In this document: positions 1 to 8,096 of the stretch, one piece after another | Position numbering within the stretch: the first letter of the stretch is position 1 | How the letters are laid out: each line of letters begins with the position of its first letter | Assembly: GCA_027438535.1 (NCBI GenBank) | Contig: DAIAMA010000002.1 | Coordinates: 1-20,699 of the forward strand | Source of the DNA: a bacterium | GTDB taxonomy: Bacteria > Pseudomonadota > Gammaproteobacteria > Burkholderiales > Thiobacteraceae | Length of the DNA: 20,699 nucleotides | Direction: 5' to 3' | Made by a program: the position numbers and the translations under genes | The notes under the pieces: model-generated | What the model was told of the DNA's origin: nothing | Databases searched by the model: none | Seen by the model: only the letters and a program-made list of their open reading frames with translations

Positions 1-1
1 C

Positions 2-1405
2 ACCATCGTCGGCTTGCCCGAGGCGGAAGTGAAAGAATCGCGCGATCGCGTGCGCGCGGCGCTGCTCAACGCACGTTTCGAATTCCCCGCGCGCCGCATC
101 ACGGTGAATCTCGCGCCCGCCGACCTACCCAAAGAGGGCGGGCGTTTCGATTTGCCCATCGCCTTGGGTATTCTCGCGGCCTCGGGGCAAATTCCACTTG
201 ATCGTTTGGATCAATATGAGTTCGCCGGTGAGCTGGCTTTGACCGGCCAGTTGCGCCGGGTGCGCGGTGCGCTCGCCATGACCTACAAAGCGGTACGCGA
301 TGGCCGTGCCTTCATTTTGCCGCAAGAGAACGCGGCCGAAGCGGCCTTGGTGCGCGATGCCCAGGTGTATCCGGCGCAAAGCCTGCTCCAAGTCTGCGCG
401 CACTTCGCCGGTGGTGAAGCGCTGCAGCGTTATAGCGCGCAAGCAACGGCCGTGTTGGCGGAGTACGCGGATTTTTCCGAAGTGAAGGGCCAGCAACAAG
501 CCAAGCGCGCGCTGGAAGTCGCCGCCGCAGGGGGCCACAGCGTATTGATGAGCGGCCCGCCCGGCACCGGAAAATCCATGCTCGCGGCGCGGCTGCCGGG
601 CATTTTGCCGGCGATGGCCGAGGCCGAGGCATTGGAATCGGCCGCGATCCAATCGCTGGGCTCTGGCGGGTTTAAATTGGATGACTGGCAACGCCGGCCG
701 TTTCGCGCGCCGCACCATACGGCATCCGCGGTGGCCTTGGTTGGCGGCGGCAGCCAAGCCAAGCCGGGTGAGATTTCGCTCGCGCATCGAGGCGTGTTAT
801 TTCTCGACGAACTACCGGAGTTCGATCGCAAAGTACTGGAAGTGCTGCGCGAACCCTTGGAGTCTGGCCGCATCCATATTTCGCGCGCGGCGAATCAAGC
901 CGAGTACCCGGCGCGCTTTCAGCTCATCGCGGCGATGAACCCCTGTCCTTGCGGCTATCTTGGCCACCCCAACGGCAAATGCCGCTGCACACCGGATCAA
1001 GTCGCGCGCTACCGCTCGAAAATTTCCGGCCCGCTGTTGGATCGCATCGATTTACAAATCGACGTGCCGGCGCTGCCGCAGAGCGATCTCATGCATGCCG
1101 CGACAGGCGAAGCGTCGAGCGCGATACAAGCGCGCGTGCAAGCGGCATACCTCCGGCAATTGGCGCGCCAAGGCAAACCCAACAGCCAATTGGGTACGAA
1201 AGAAATCGACTGCCATTGTGCTGCCGATGCCGCGGGCGAAAATTTGCTCAAGCAGGCCATCAGCCGCTTCAATCTTTCCGCGCGTGCTTATCATCGTATT
1301 CTCAAAGTAGCGCGCACCGTGGCTGATCTGGCGGGCGCGGAGCACGTGCAAAGCGCGCACATCGCGGAAGCGATTCAGTATAGGCGCTTTGCACCACGGG
1401 CTTAA
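2..1405 (+). CDS. comM: ComM/YifB-family Mg-chelatase-like AAA+ ATPase (5' end outside window)
   Basis: This is a hexameric AAA+ helicase of the ComM/YifB family, which promotes branch migration during integration of transformed DNA. The reading frame is open from base 2 and begins TIVGLPEAEVKESRDRVR, the usual family sequence shortly after the start. I therefore treat it as truncated by the window edge, probably by some 30 residues, and do not use the TTG at 14. Visible parts are the N-terminal Lon-S5-like ChlI domain, Walker A GPPGTGKS (bases 554-577), Walker B LFLDELPEF, the Cys-rich NPCPCGYLGHP...CRC segment, and a C-terminal Mg-chelatase domain ending in QYRRF. The stop lies 33 nt from the stop of the convergent fusion gene. 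The family assignment is firm; the role in DNA uptake is taken from family knowledge. Confidence 0.95.
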   Translation, partial: TIVGLPEAEVKESRDRVRAALLNARFEFPARRITVNLAPADLPKEGGRFDLPIALGILAASGQIPLDRLDQYEFAGELALTGQLRRVRGALAMTYKAVRDGRAFILPQENAAEAALVRDAQVYPAQSLLQVCAHFAGGEALQRYSAQATAVLAEYADFSEVKGQQQAKRALEVAAAGGHSVLMSGPPGTGKSMLAARLPGILPAMAEAEALESAAIQSLGSGGFKLDDWQRRPFRAPHHTASAVALVGGGSQAKPGEISLAHRGVLFLDELPEFDRKVLEVLREPLESGRIHISRAANQAEYPARFQLIAAMNPCPCGYLGHPNGKCRCTPDQVARYRSKISGPLLDRIDLQIDVPALPQSDLMHAATGEASSAIQARVQAAYLRQLARQGKPNSQLGTKEIDCHCAADAAGENLLKQAISRFNLSARAYHRILKVARTVADLAGAEHVQSAHIAEAIQYRRFAPRA

Positions 1406-1413
1406 AGGTGCAA
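1389..1413. terminator. Small hairpin between convergent comM and the oxidoreductase fusion
   Basis: Perfect 7-bp arms TTGCACC (1389-1395) and GGTGCAA (1407-1413) enclose an 11-nt loop and overlap the comM stop. A second GGTGC/GCACC pairing (1407-1411 with 1426-1430) competes with it. There is no good T-tract in either direction, only a run of eight C (1429-1436), so a terminator role is tentative. Confidence 0.25.
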
Positions 1414-1438
1414 TGCTGAATAAAAGCACCCCCCCCAT

Positions 1439-4177
1439 TTAATGCGTTGCCGGATCGGTCATGGGCTGTGGTTTATCCGCATTGGTGGATGATGGCGTCC
1501 CACTCACATGGCTTAACCAGGCATTTGAAATTTTTTCTTGCACGCTATTCTGCCCTTGCCGCGCTTGCAGGTTGGCGAAGTCGAGATCGAACAGCGGCTG
1601 ATGCTGGTTGAAGCAAGAGAACACGAACTTGGATGTCTCGCCGGTGGCGGGGTCGACATGCCGGCACAGGCACTGCGCGCAGACTTCCTTCATCATGCAT
1701 TGCATCGGGCTGTTTACCGCCGCGACCGCCAGCAAGCCCGGCTTGAGCCCGGGTTTGAGGCGGGTCTGCAGCGCCATGGAAAATTGCCGCATCGCGCCGG
1801 GGTGATCCGACAGGACGATGCAATCGCTATCGCTCACCCATGCCGCGTGTGCGCCGCCGCTCTCCGCGCAAGCATCGAGAAACTCCGCCACGCCATGCAC
1901 GAAACAGCGATCTTGTTTGCGCTTCAAGATCAGCTCCGGCCCTTGGTCGAGAATCCAGATCGCCTGGTCGGTCAAAATTTCCAGGGTGCTTTGTACCGCG
2001 CGCGCTTGCTCTTGGCTCTTGAAGTGGCCGATAAATAAGATGCGGTTGCCGGCGGCGCGCCAGCTTGCCGCGCCATCGATGGTGCTGGTGACCGCGGAGT
2101 GGCCGCCGATCACCGTGATCGTGCCGTGTTGCGGCACCGGCAAGCCGGTACCGGTCGGCCCCATGAGAATCACGGGCGCGCCGGGTTTAAGGCTGGCCGC
2201 GATGCGGCTCGATGCGCCGACGCTGTTCACCAGCAGTTGAACTTCGCCACGCGCTTTATCGACGTGCACGCCGTCGATGGCCATGCCTTCCATCGTCAAG
2301 GGAATACCTTGCAGCCGCTCCGCCCGGGTATCGAAATTTTGCAGCCGGTACACTTGGCCCGGCCGCCAATTTTGCGCCGCCTGAGGCGCGTGCACGGTGA
2401 GCCTAGTGAGATGCGCGGCGAGCTGTTCTACTTGCAGAATTTGCGGCTGCAAACGCCGCTCCAATTCCGCGGCAAAGGTTAGCCATGCTTGATCCGGGGC
2501 AAGCTGCCGATGCGCTATCGCCGGCGCCAATAATTTTGCAATGGCTTGCGCGGCGTGTTTGCCCGAAGCCATCGCCTTCTCCACGCTGCCGTGGAACTGC
2601 GGATGCGTATCGCCGATGAAGGAAACGCGCAGCGCGCCTTGGGCGTAGGAAGTGAAAAATCCGGGCGCGGCGGATTTGTGGTTGCCGGTATCTGCGACAC
2701 GCACCAATTCTCCCGTTTCGTCGATGCGGTGCGCGGCGAAAAATTTGCCGTCCATGACGAAGGTGCCCGGGTGCTCGCGTTCGTACACCGTATTGGGGAT
2801 ACTGCCCGCCGCGACGAATATCGCGCGCGCCGGTAAAGTCACGATTTCATCGCGGCCTGTGCGCCGTAAGCGAAGTGCGCTGACATGGCCGTGCGCATCG
2901 AGCAATGCTTCGACAGGCTCCACGTTTTCCGCATAATAAATACCTTCCTCCAGGGCTTTGCTAATTTCCTCGTGATTGCGTAAGTAGGCGGGAGAATCGC
3001 TCATTGCCCGGCGATAAGCGACGGTGACGCCACCCCAGCCATGGATCAAGCGCGCGAAATCGGGCGGCCGGCCCGCACGCCGAGCGCGTTCGCGTTCAGT
3101 GCGCACCGCGCGGCCATGGGCCAGAAATTCTTGCAGGATCTCGGCTTCCATTTCGCTCCACGCGGGTTGAGCTTGGCCCGCCGTAGCGAGTGCCTCCCAG
3201 CGCGCAAGCAGCTTTTCTACCTGGCGAATGTAATAAGCTTGCACTTCGGTGGCGGTGTCGATAGCGGTGAGACCGCCGCCGATTATCACCGCCGGCAGAC
3301 GCAGTTGCAAATTGGCGAGGCTCTCGCGCTTGGCGGCGCCGGTGAGTTGCAGTGCCATCAAAAAATCGCTCGCCTGGCGTATACCCTGTGCCATATTATT
3401 TTTCATCGGCAATACCGTCGGCCGCCCGGCGCCGGTGGCCAGCGTGACGTGGTCGAAGCCAAGTCGCGCTGCATCTTCCAGCGTCAGCGTGCCGCCTAAA
3501 CGCACGCCGCCGAACAAGCGGAATTGCGCGCTGCGCGCGAGCGCGATGCGCACCAGCTTGAGAAAATTTTTATCCCAGCGGATGGTGATGCCGTATTCCG
3601 CCACGCCGCCGAATCCGGCCATGGTGCGGCCGTCCAGCGGCTCGAACAAATCCTCTACCTCTTGCACCGGAAGGGGGATTGCGCCGCGCCGCCCCACTAA
3701 GTGTTCCGGTAGCGGCTCGAGCTTGAGACCGTCCACCATTACCACGCCGAAGCCATCCTGCAACAAATGATGCGCCAAATTGAAGCCCGCCGGCCCGGCG
3801 CCCACTACCAATACCTTTGCACCGCGATAAGCCAGCCGGTAAGGGCGTGCGCGTTGCAGCGGATTCCAGCGCGTGAGCAGAAAATAAATCTCGTAACGCT
3901 CGCATTGGCTAGCGCTTGCAGCACAAGCGCGTTGGCGGAAGTCGTCACGGTCGGCATCGGCATTCAATGCGGCGTAGTGCGCGTACTCCGCGGGCAAATC
4001 CGGTTCATCGAAAATCGCGCTGACCGGACACTCGTCCACGCACAGCGAGCAGTCGATGCATTCTTCCGGATCGATCACCATGAAGTTCGGCCCTTCGTGA
4101 AATGCATCCACCGGGCACACTGCTACGCAATCCGTGTATTTGCATTTGATGCAAGGTTCGGTTACCACATAGGCCAT
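1439..4177 (-). CDS. FdI-like ferredoxin / GltD-like / PyrK-like triple fusion oxidoreductase (single-chain Nfn-like)
   Basis: This 912-residue redox protein joins three modules. Residues 1-60 are a seven-iron ferredoxin like Azotobacter FdI, with C9, C12, C17, C21-P and C40, C43, C46, C50-P. Residues about 118-555 are a GltD/NfnB-type flavoprotein with an FAD site GAGPAG (126-131), an NAD(P) site [10 protein letters not shown] (298-307) and a closing FAD segment IGDTHPQF. Residues about 575-870 resemble PyrK/NfnA: an FAD/NAD reductase ending in a Cys-rich motif (C827, C833, C836, C838, C855) that fits a [2Fe-2S] site. No signal peptide or membrane segment is seen, so it is probably cytoplasmic. 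The ATG at 4177 is chosen because AAGGAAA sits just upstream and the FdI similarity starts there; 19 more codons are open upstream. Last gene of a five-gene operon, 10 nt after the HEAT gene. Likely role (inference): electron exchange between NAD(P)H and ferredoxin, possibly bifurcating. Confidence 0.88.
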   Translation of the reverse strand: MAYVVTEPCIKCKYTDCVAVCPVDAFHEGPNFMVIDPEECIDCSLCVDECPVSAIFDEPDLPAEYAHYAALNADADRDDFRQRACAASASQCERYEIYFLLTRWNPLQRARPYRLAYRGAKVLVVGAGPAGFNLAHHLLQDGFGVVMVDGLKLEPLPEHLVGRRGAIPLPVQEVEDLFEPLDGRTMAGFGGVAEYGITIRWDKNFLKLVRIALARSAQFRLFGGVRLGGTLTLEDAARLGFDHVTLATGAGRPTVLPMKNNMAQGIRQASDFLMALQLTGAAKRESLANLQLRLPAVIIGGGLTAIDTATEVQAYYIRQVEKLLARWEALATAGQAQPAWSEMEAEILQEFLAHGRAVRTERERARRAGRPPDFARLIHGWGGVTVAYRRAMSDSPAYLRNHEEISKALEEGIYYAENVEPVEALLDAHGHVSALRLRRTGRDEIVTLPARAIFVAAGSIPNTVYEREHPGTFVMDGKFFAAHRIDETGELVRVADTGNHKSAAPGFFTSYAQGALRVSFIGDTHPQFHGSVEKAMASGKHAAQAIAKLLAPAIAHRQLAPDQAWLTFAAELERRLQPQILQVEQLAAHLTRLTVHAPQAAQNWRPGQVYRLQNFDTRAERLQGIPLTMEGMAIDGVHVDKARGEVQLLVNSVGASSRIAASLKPGAPVILMGPTGTGLPVPQHGTITVIGGHSAVTSTIDGAASWRAAGNRILFIGHFKSQEQARAVQSTLEILTDQAIWILDQGPELILKRKQDRCFVHGVAEFLDACAESGGAHAAWVSDSDCIVLSDHPGAMRQFSMALQTRLKPGLKPGLLAVAAVNSPMQCMMKEVCAQCLCRHVDPATGETSKFVFSCFNQHQPLFDLDFANLQARQGQNSVQEKISNAWLSHVSGTPSSTNADKPQPMTDPATH

Positions 4178-4187
4178 GACGGTTTCC

Positions 4188-5135
4188 TTATTTCGCGATT
4201 TGGTTAAGGGCGATACGCGCCAATTTGCGCACATCGGGGTCCGGATCTTCCAAGGCTTTTTCCAGGGCCGGGAGCGCGCTGTGGTCGCCTATTTCACCCA
4301 AGGCAATCGCGGCCTCTTTACGCAGATTGCTGATCTCATGTCCCAGTGCTGTGATCAACACGGGCAGGGCGGCGCGTGTTTTTAATTTGCCGAGACTGCG
4401 CGCGGCTTTTACGCGTACTTGCCAATAGGGGTCGGCCATTGCCGCGATCAAGTCGTCGCTGCTGTCTACCGCCAGCAGCTTGCCTAGGGTAGCCGTAGCT
4501 TCTTCACGCACTTGCCAAGAGGTGTCTTGCAGCGCGTGCTGGAGCGCGGGTGTGACGGCGGCGATATCTGTCGCGAATCCTAGTGCGCCCACTGCAATGC
4601 GGCGTGCTTCCGGATCCGTATCGGTAGTGGCTATGCGTGCGATCTCTGGTAGCGCGGCGCTGTTTTTGAGATAGCCGAGCGTGCCGAGCGCGGCACAGCG
4701 TACCTCGGCGGCGCTTGCGTTGAGCGCGGCCAAGGCATGGGTGAAAGCCTCGGGACGGCGCAATTCGCGCAGCGCACGGAATAGTGCCGCACGTGCAAAT
4801 GTGGTGCGCGCTTTGGGTAGCGCGCTTAACAAGCCATCACCCATCGCAACCATCTTTAATTCGGAAAGCGAAGTAGCCGCCGCGCCGCATACCTCGGCAT
4901 CGTCGTCTTCCAAGGCGCGCACCAGCGCGGCGACAACCGTGTGGTTTTCATAGCCTTCCAGCAAGCGCGCGGCTTCTGCGCGTACCTTTGCGTCGCTATC
5001 CTTAAGCGCGGCCAGCAACAAGGTTTCGATATCGTCTTCATCGCTGTCGGGCAGATCCATTACCGCGATGCGCCGCACCGCGGCGTCGGCGCTAGCCAAA
5101 CGGCTATGAATGTCGGCATTCATGACGGGCATCAT
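4188..5135 (-). CDS. HEAT-repeat (PBS-lyase type) protein
   Basis: The 315-residue protein consists almost wholly of about nine or ten HEAT repeats of roughly 31 residues. Recurrent signatures are D-x-x-x-x-V-R-x-x-A-A-x-x-L-G, for example [14 protein letters not shown] near the C terminus and [15 protein letters not shown] in the middle. No catalytic motif, signal peptide or membrane segment is visible. Such solenoids serve as protein-binding scaffolds or as partners of cofactor enzymes. Here the gene lies between a ferredoxin and a ferredoxin-containing reductase with 10-nt gaps on both sides, so an assembly or docking role for the redox complex is the simplest inference. Two adjacent ATGs (5135 and 5132) are both possible; GAGGAGA (5141-5147) serves either, overlapping the ferredoxin stop codon. 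It might instead be a maturation factor for the flavoprotein or Fe-S proteins. Confidence 0.88.
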   Translation of the reverse strand: MMPVMNADIHSRLASADAAVRRIAVMDLPDSDEDDIETLLLAALKDSDAKVRAEAARLLEGYENHTVVAALVRALEDDDAEVCGAAATSLSELKMVAMGDGLLSALPKARTTFARAALFRALRELRRPEAFTHALAALNASAAEVRCAALGTLGYLKNSAALPEIARIATTDTDPEARRIAVGALGFATDIAAVTPALQHALQDTSWQVREEATATLGKLLAVDSSDDLIAAMADPYWQVRVKAARSLGKLKTRAALPVLITALGHEISNLRKEAAIALGEIGDHSALPALEKALEDPDPDVRKLARIALNQIAK

Positions 5136-5145
5136 CTATCTCTCC

Positions 5146-5379
5146 TCAGCGCAAAAGATAAGGAATGTCAACGCGGATGGCTTGGGTCGGGCAATCCTTT
5201 TCGCAAGGCAGGCAGTACCAGCATTCGTCGTATTTCATATAGGCTTTGCCCTTCAGCAGGTCGATGGCGAGCAAGTCCAAGGGGCAGACGTCCACACAGA
5301 CGGTGCAGCCTTTTTCGGCGATACATTTTTCTTCATCCACCATCACGGGTACGGCAACCCGATTTAAAGTCATAGGCAT
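5146..5379 (-). CDS. Two-cluster [4Fe-4S] ferredoxin resembling the core of AprB
   Basis: This 77-residue ferredoxin has two Cys sets: C19-x5-C25-x2-C28-x3-C32-P and C53-x2-C56-x2-C59-x3-C63-P, fitting two [4Fe-4S] clusters. The segment KAYMKYDECWYCLPCEKDCP closely resembles AprB, the beta subunit of dissimilatory APS reductase (KAY...CW-x-C-x2-C-x-K-x-CP). AprB has a long C-terminal tail wrapping AprA; here the protein ends at DIPYLLR, so that tail is missing. The start at 5379 has GGAG (5387-5390) 7 nt upstream and lies 11 nt after the flavoprotein stop; a longer open frame reaching into the flavoprotein gene is rejected. It most likely transfers electrons to or from the AprA-like FAD subunit encoded immediately upstream. 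AprB resemblance is judged from memory of the family. Confidence 0.9.
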   Translation of the reverse strand: MPMTLNRVAVPVMVDEEKCIAEKGCTVCVDVCPLDLLAIDLLKGKAYMKYDECWYCLPCEKDCPTQAIRVDIPYLLR

Positions 5380-5390
5380 TCTGTGGCTCC

Positions 5391-7121
5391 TTAGGCGACC
5401 GCGGCTTGTTTCACGATACGCATGCGGTTGTAGGCGTCCTTCTCTTCTTCGTCGAGCGCTACGATGTAGGGCTCGATCGGGCGCTTGAAGCAGCTCATCT
5501 CGCCCGCGTCGTTTTTCTTCAACTGCGCATGGCAAAACCAATCCGCATCATTTTTTTCCGGGTGCTCGACACGATAGTGGTACAAGCCCCAGCGTGATTC
5601 GGTACGATAAAGCGAGGCGCGCGCCGCCATTTCGGCGCAATCGCGTATGAAGTGCACCTCCATCGCGCGCATCAATTCATGCGGGTTAGCGGCGGACATG
5701 TAAGGCAGGTCGGCCTCGATTTCGGCGAAGCGTTGCAGGCCGATTTCCATCTTGCGCGTGATCTTGGGCGGTTGCAGATAGTCGTTTACGAAGCGGCGCA
5801 GTTTGTATTCGACTTGAGCGGGGGGCAAGCCATCGGCGTTGTTGAGCGGCCCTAACACGCGCGCCGATTCTTGCGCCACTTGGCGCTCGTCCATGGGCGC
5901 ATGTTCGCGTCCGGCGGCGTAATCGGCCGCGCTCTCGCCGGCGAACTTGCCATAGACGAAGGCGCCCAGCATATAGTTATGCGGCACACAGGCCAGATCG
6001 CCTGCCGCATATAAACCGGGCACCGTGGTCGCCGCGTGCTCGTCCACCCACACGCCGGAGGCCGAGTGGCCGCTGCATAAGCCGATTTCCGAGATGTGCA
6101 TTTCCACCATGCCGCTGCGGTAGTTGAGGTGGCGGCCTTCATGGAAGCGGCCGCGGCTGGGACGTTCGTTGGTGTGCAAAATGTGTTCTATGGTGCCGAT
6201 GGTTTCTTCCGCCAAGTGATCCAGCTTGAGGAATACCGGGCCGTTGCCGCCTTCGAGTTCGCGGTAGAACTCCAGCATCATCTGCCCGCTCCAGTAATCG
6301 CACTCGATGAAACGCTCGCCTTTCGAATTCGCGGTGTAGCCGCCGAAGGGCCCGGTGACGTAAGCGCAGGCGGGGCCGTTGTAATCCTTGATCAGCGGAT
6401 TAATTTGATAGCATTCGATGCCGGACAACTCTGCGCCGGCGTGATACGCCAACGCATAACCGTCGCCCGCATTGGTCGGATTTTCATAGGTACCGAACAG
6501 ATAACCGGAACTGGGCAAACCCAGACGCCCCGCCGCCCCGGTGCTTAGCACCACGGACTTAGCACGAATCACGCCGAACGTGCCCTCGCGCGTATCCAAC
6601 ACCATCGCACCCGCGATCGCGCCCTGCTCATCAAGCAACAAGCGCGTCGCCATATAGCGGTTGGTGATCTCCACGCGCGTTTTTTTCAACTGACGGTAGA
6701 GCACCTTTTTCATGTGATGGCCTTCGGGCATGGGCAGCACATAAGTGCCCATGTGATGCACCTTGCGTACCGCGTAGTCGCCGGTCTCGTCCTTCTCGAA
6801 CTTCACGCCCCAGCTATCCAGTTGGTTAATCATGTCGAAACTGTTTTGGGCGTAAGCCATGACGGTTTTTTGGTTCACGATGCCGTCGTTGGCCACGGTG
6901 ATTTCTTTCACATATTGTTCAGGCGTGGCGTGGCCGGGAATCACGGCATTGTTCAGGCCATCCATACCCATGGAGATGGCGCCGCTGCGTTTCACATGGG
7001 CTTTTTCTAATAACATGACCTTGGCGGCAGGATTTTTTTCCTTGGCTTTGACTGCGGCCATCGGCCCGGCGGTACCGCCGCCGATCACCAGGACATCTAC
7101 TTCAGCAATAATGTTGCTCAT
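5391..7121 (-). CDS. AprA/FrdA-type FAD flavoprotein subunit
   Basis: This 576-residue flavoprotein belongs to the succinate dehydrogenase/fumarate reductase/APS reductase alpha superfamily. The N-terminal dinucleotide-binding motif is VLVIGGGTAGPMAA (10-23), followed by an AprA-like segment VKRSGAISMGMDGLNN (43-58). The FAD-closing region GLYAAGDLACVPHNYMLGAF (369-388) comes later, and the C-terminal helical domain has ASLYRTESRWGLYHYR (502-517). No Tat signal or heme partner is visible, unlike flavocytochrome c or periplasmic fumarate reductases, so a cytoplasmic soluble enzyme is likely. The AprB-like ferredoxin gene directly follows, as beta would follow alpha. It is somewhat shorter than the AprA I know (over 600 residues), and the region that reads GHKFSSGSHAEGR in AprA differs here, so I do not call it APS reductase. 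ATG 7121 is preceded by CGGAGA (7129-7134); 22 upstream codons overlapping the regulator are rejected. Substrate unknown. Confidence 0.85.
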   Translation of the reverse strand: MSNIIAEVDVLVIGGGTAGPMAAVKAKEKNPAAKVMLLEKAHVKRSGAISMGMDGLNNAVIPGHATPEQYVKEITVANDGIVNQKTVMAYAQNSFDMINQLDSWGVKFEKDETGDYAVRKVHHMGTYVLPMPEGHHMKKVLYRQLKKTRVEITNRYMATRLLLDEQGAIAGAMVLDTREGTFGVIRAKSVVLSTGAAGRLGLPSSGYLFGTYENPTNAGDGYALAYHAGAELSGIECYQINPLIKDYNGPACAYVTGPFGGYTANSKGERFIECDYWSGQMMLEFYRELEGGNGPVFLKLDHLAEETIGTIEHILHTNERPSRGRFHEGRHLNYRSGMVEMHISEIGLCSGHSASGVWVDEHAATTVPGLYAAGDLACVPHNYMLGAFVYGKFAGESAADYAAGREHAPMDERQVAQESARVLGPLNNADGLPPAQVEYKLRRFVNDYLQPPKITRKMEIGLQRFAEIEADLPYMSAANPHELMRAMEVHFIRDCAEMAARASLYRTESRWGLYHYRVEHPEKNDADWFCHAQLKKNDAGEMSCFKRPIEPYIVALDEEEKDAYNRMRIVKQAAVA

Positions 7122-7137
7122 GCGCGTTTCTCCGTAA

Positions 7138-7887
7138 TCAAAGGTGGCCGCGCTCGATGCGCAAGCGGTATTGGAAGGCATCGCCACGGTAGTAAAGATA
7201 TTCGTAATCGAGCGGCTGTCCGTCGGCGGTGAAAGTCAGGCGCTCGATGCGGAGAACAGGCGAGCCTTCCTCGACTTTCAATAGGCGCGCGAGCGACTCG
7301 TCCGCTAGCATGGCTTCGATCTGTATTTCAGCTTGGCCTAGCGCTAGTCCGTAGTCGTTTTCGAGAATCAAAAAAATGTCGCGGTGTTCGAGATCTTCCT
7401 TCGCCAGCCGGTCGCCGATAGCTTTTGGCACATAGGTCACGTCGAGCGAAATCGGTTCGCGGTTGAGATAACGCAGGCGGCGCAATTCGGTGATTTGCTC
7501 CCGCTCTTTCACCTTCAGCTTGGAGCAGACAACTTTGCCCGCAGCCAGGGTTTTGATGCCGACGACTTGCGAGAAGGTCTCGTAACCCATGCGCGACATG
7601 GCTTCGCCGAAACCTTGAAGTTGACCGATGTTTTGGAAGGCTTTGGGCTTGGACACATAAGTGCCCTTGCCGTGAATCTTAAAAACCAGGCCCGTGCGTT
7701 GTAAATCGCCGAGCGCTTGCCGCACGGTAATGCGCGATACACTGAACGCCTTGATCAGCTCGCTTTCGGAAGGCATCTGCTGATGCGGCTGATAAGTGCC
7801 ATCCAAAATACGTTGGCGCAAAATCTCGCGAATTTGTGAATACAATGGCGTGGGCGAGAGCACGAGTACATTATCGTTTTTAGGCAT
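7138..7887 (-). CDS. GntR/HutC-family transcriptional regulator with UTRA domain
   Basis: The 249-residue regulator has an N-terminal winged helix-turn-helix at about residues 12-78 with the family signature PLYSQIREILRQRILDG and MPSESELIKAFSVSRITVRQ, ending in HGKGTYV. A UTRA effector-binding domain (about 95-245) follows, with ELRRLRYLNREPISLD and the closing PLDYEYLYYRGD. HutC-type regulators are usually repressors released by a small metabolite related to the pathway they control. It is the first gene of the leftward operon, 16 nt before the AprA-like gene, so it probably controls itself and the four redox genes. The start at 7887 has ACGGAG about 7 nt upstream. The overlapping palindromes at 7910-7924 lie just before the start and are the likely operator. 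The effector cannot be inferred from sequence. Confidence 0.93.
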   Translation of the reverse strand: MPKNDNVLVLSPTPLYSQIREILRQRILDGTYQPHQQMPSESELIKAFSVSRITVRQALGDLQRTGLVFKIHGKGTYVSKPKAFQNIGQLQGFGEAMSRMGYETFSQVVGIKTLAAGKVVCSKLKVKEREQITELRRLRYLNREPISLDVTYVPKAIGDRLAKEDLEHRDIFLILENDYGLALGQAEIQIEAMLADESLARLLKVEEGSPVLRIERLTFTADGQPLDYEYLYYRGDAFQYRLRIERGHL

Positions 7888-7909
7888 GGCGATGCGAGGC
7901 TCCGTAACT

Positions 7910-7924
7910 TGTCATGACATGTCA
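7910..7924. promoter_or_regulatory. Double overlapping palindrome, candidate operator of the GntR-type regulator
   Basis: Two perfect 10-bp palindromes overlap by five bases: TGTCATGACA (7910-7919) and TGACATGTCA (7915-7924). They lie 23-37 bp upstream of the regulator start codon, a position suited to autorepression of the whole five-gene operon. Its role as operator is inferred from position and symmetry. Confidence 0.55.
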
Positions 7925-8096
7925 CATTCAGCAAGCCGCGTGCCAGTGCTATTAAAAAAGCCGTAGAAGGTTGTTTAAGAAATGAAAATGGGTATTGTTG
8001 CGGCACCGGGCAGGGCCTTGATGCAGCGGTTTTTTTGCGCTAGCAGTGTGCGCATGGTGTGAGACTTGCACCAGGTCCGTGCGAATAGGGGGAGTC

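Noticed and set aside
125..787. 220-codon open frame antisense to comM
   Set aside because: Shadow of comM coding bias; no recognisable domain.
1429..1436. Run of eight C between convergent genes
   Set aside because: A simple homopolymer in a 33-bp gap; possibly prone to sequencing error but outside both coding regions and without a supported function.
5391..7121. Calling the flavoprotein AprA (dissimilatory APS reductase) outright
   Set aside because: It is shorter than AprA, the substrate-region sequence differs, the ferredoxin lacks the AprB tail, and no sat, qmo or aprM gene accompanies it.
7925..8000. Sigma-70 promoter for the GntR-type operon
   Set aside because: Only weak hexamers (for example TTGCTG with a poor -10 inside the palindromes) were found, none good enough to list, though a promoter must exist near here.
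8018..8046. TTGATG-17-TAGCAG as promoter of the metal transporter
   Set aside because: The -10 matches only three of six positions.
8046..8096. GTG start extending the VIT1-type transporter by 17 residues
   Set aside because: The extra peptide (Cys/Arg-rich) is unlike the family, and a GGGGGAG ribosome site precedes ATG 8097, though at close spacing.
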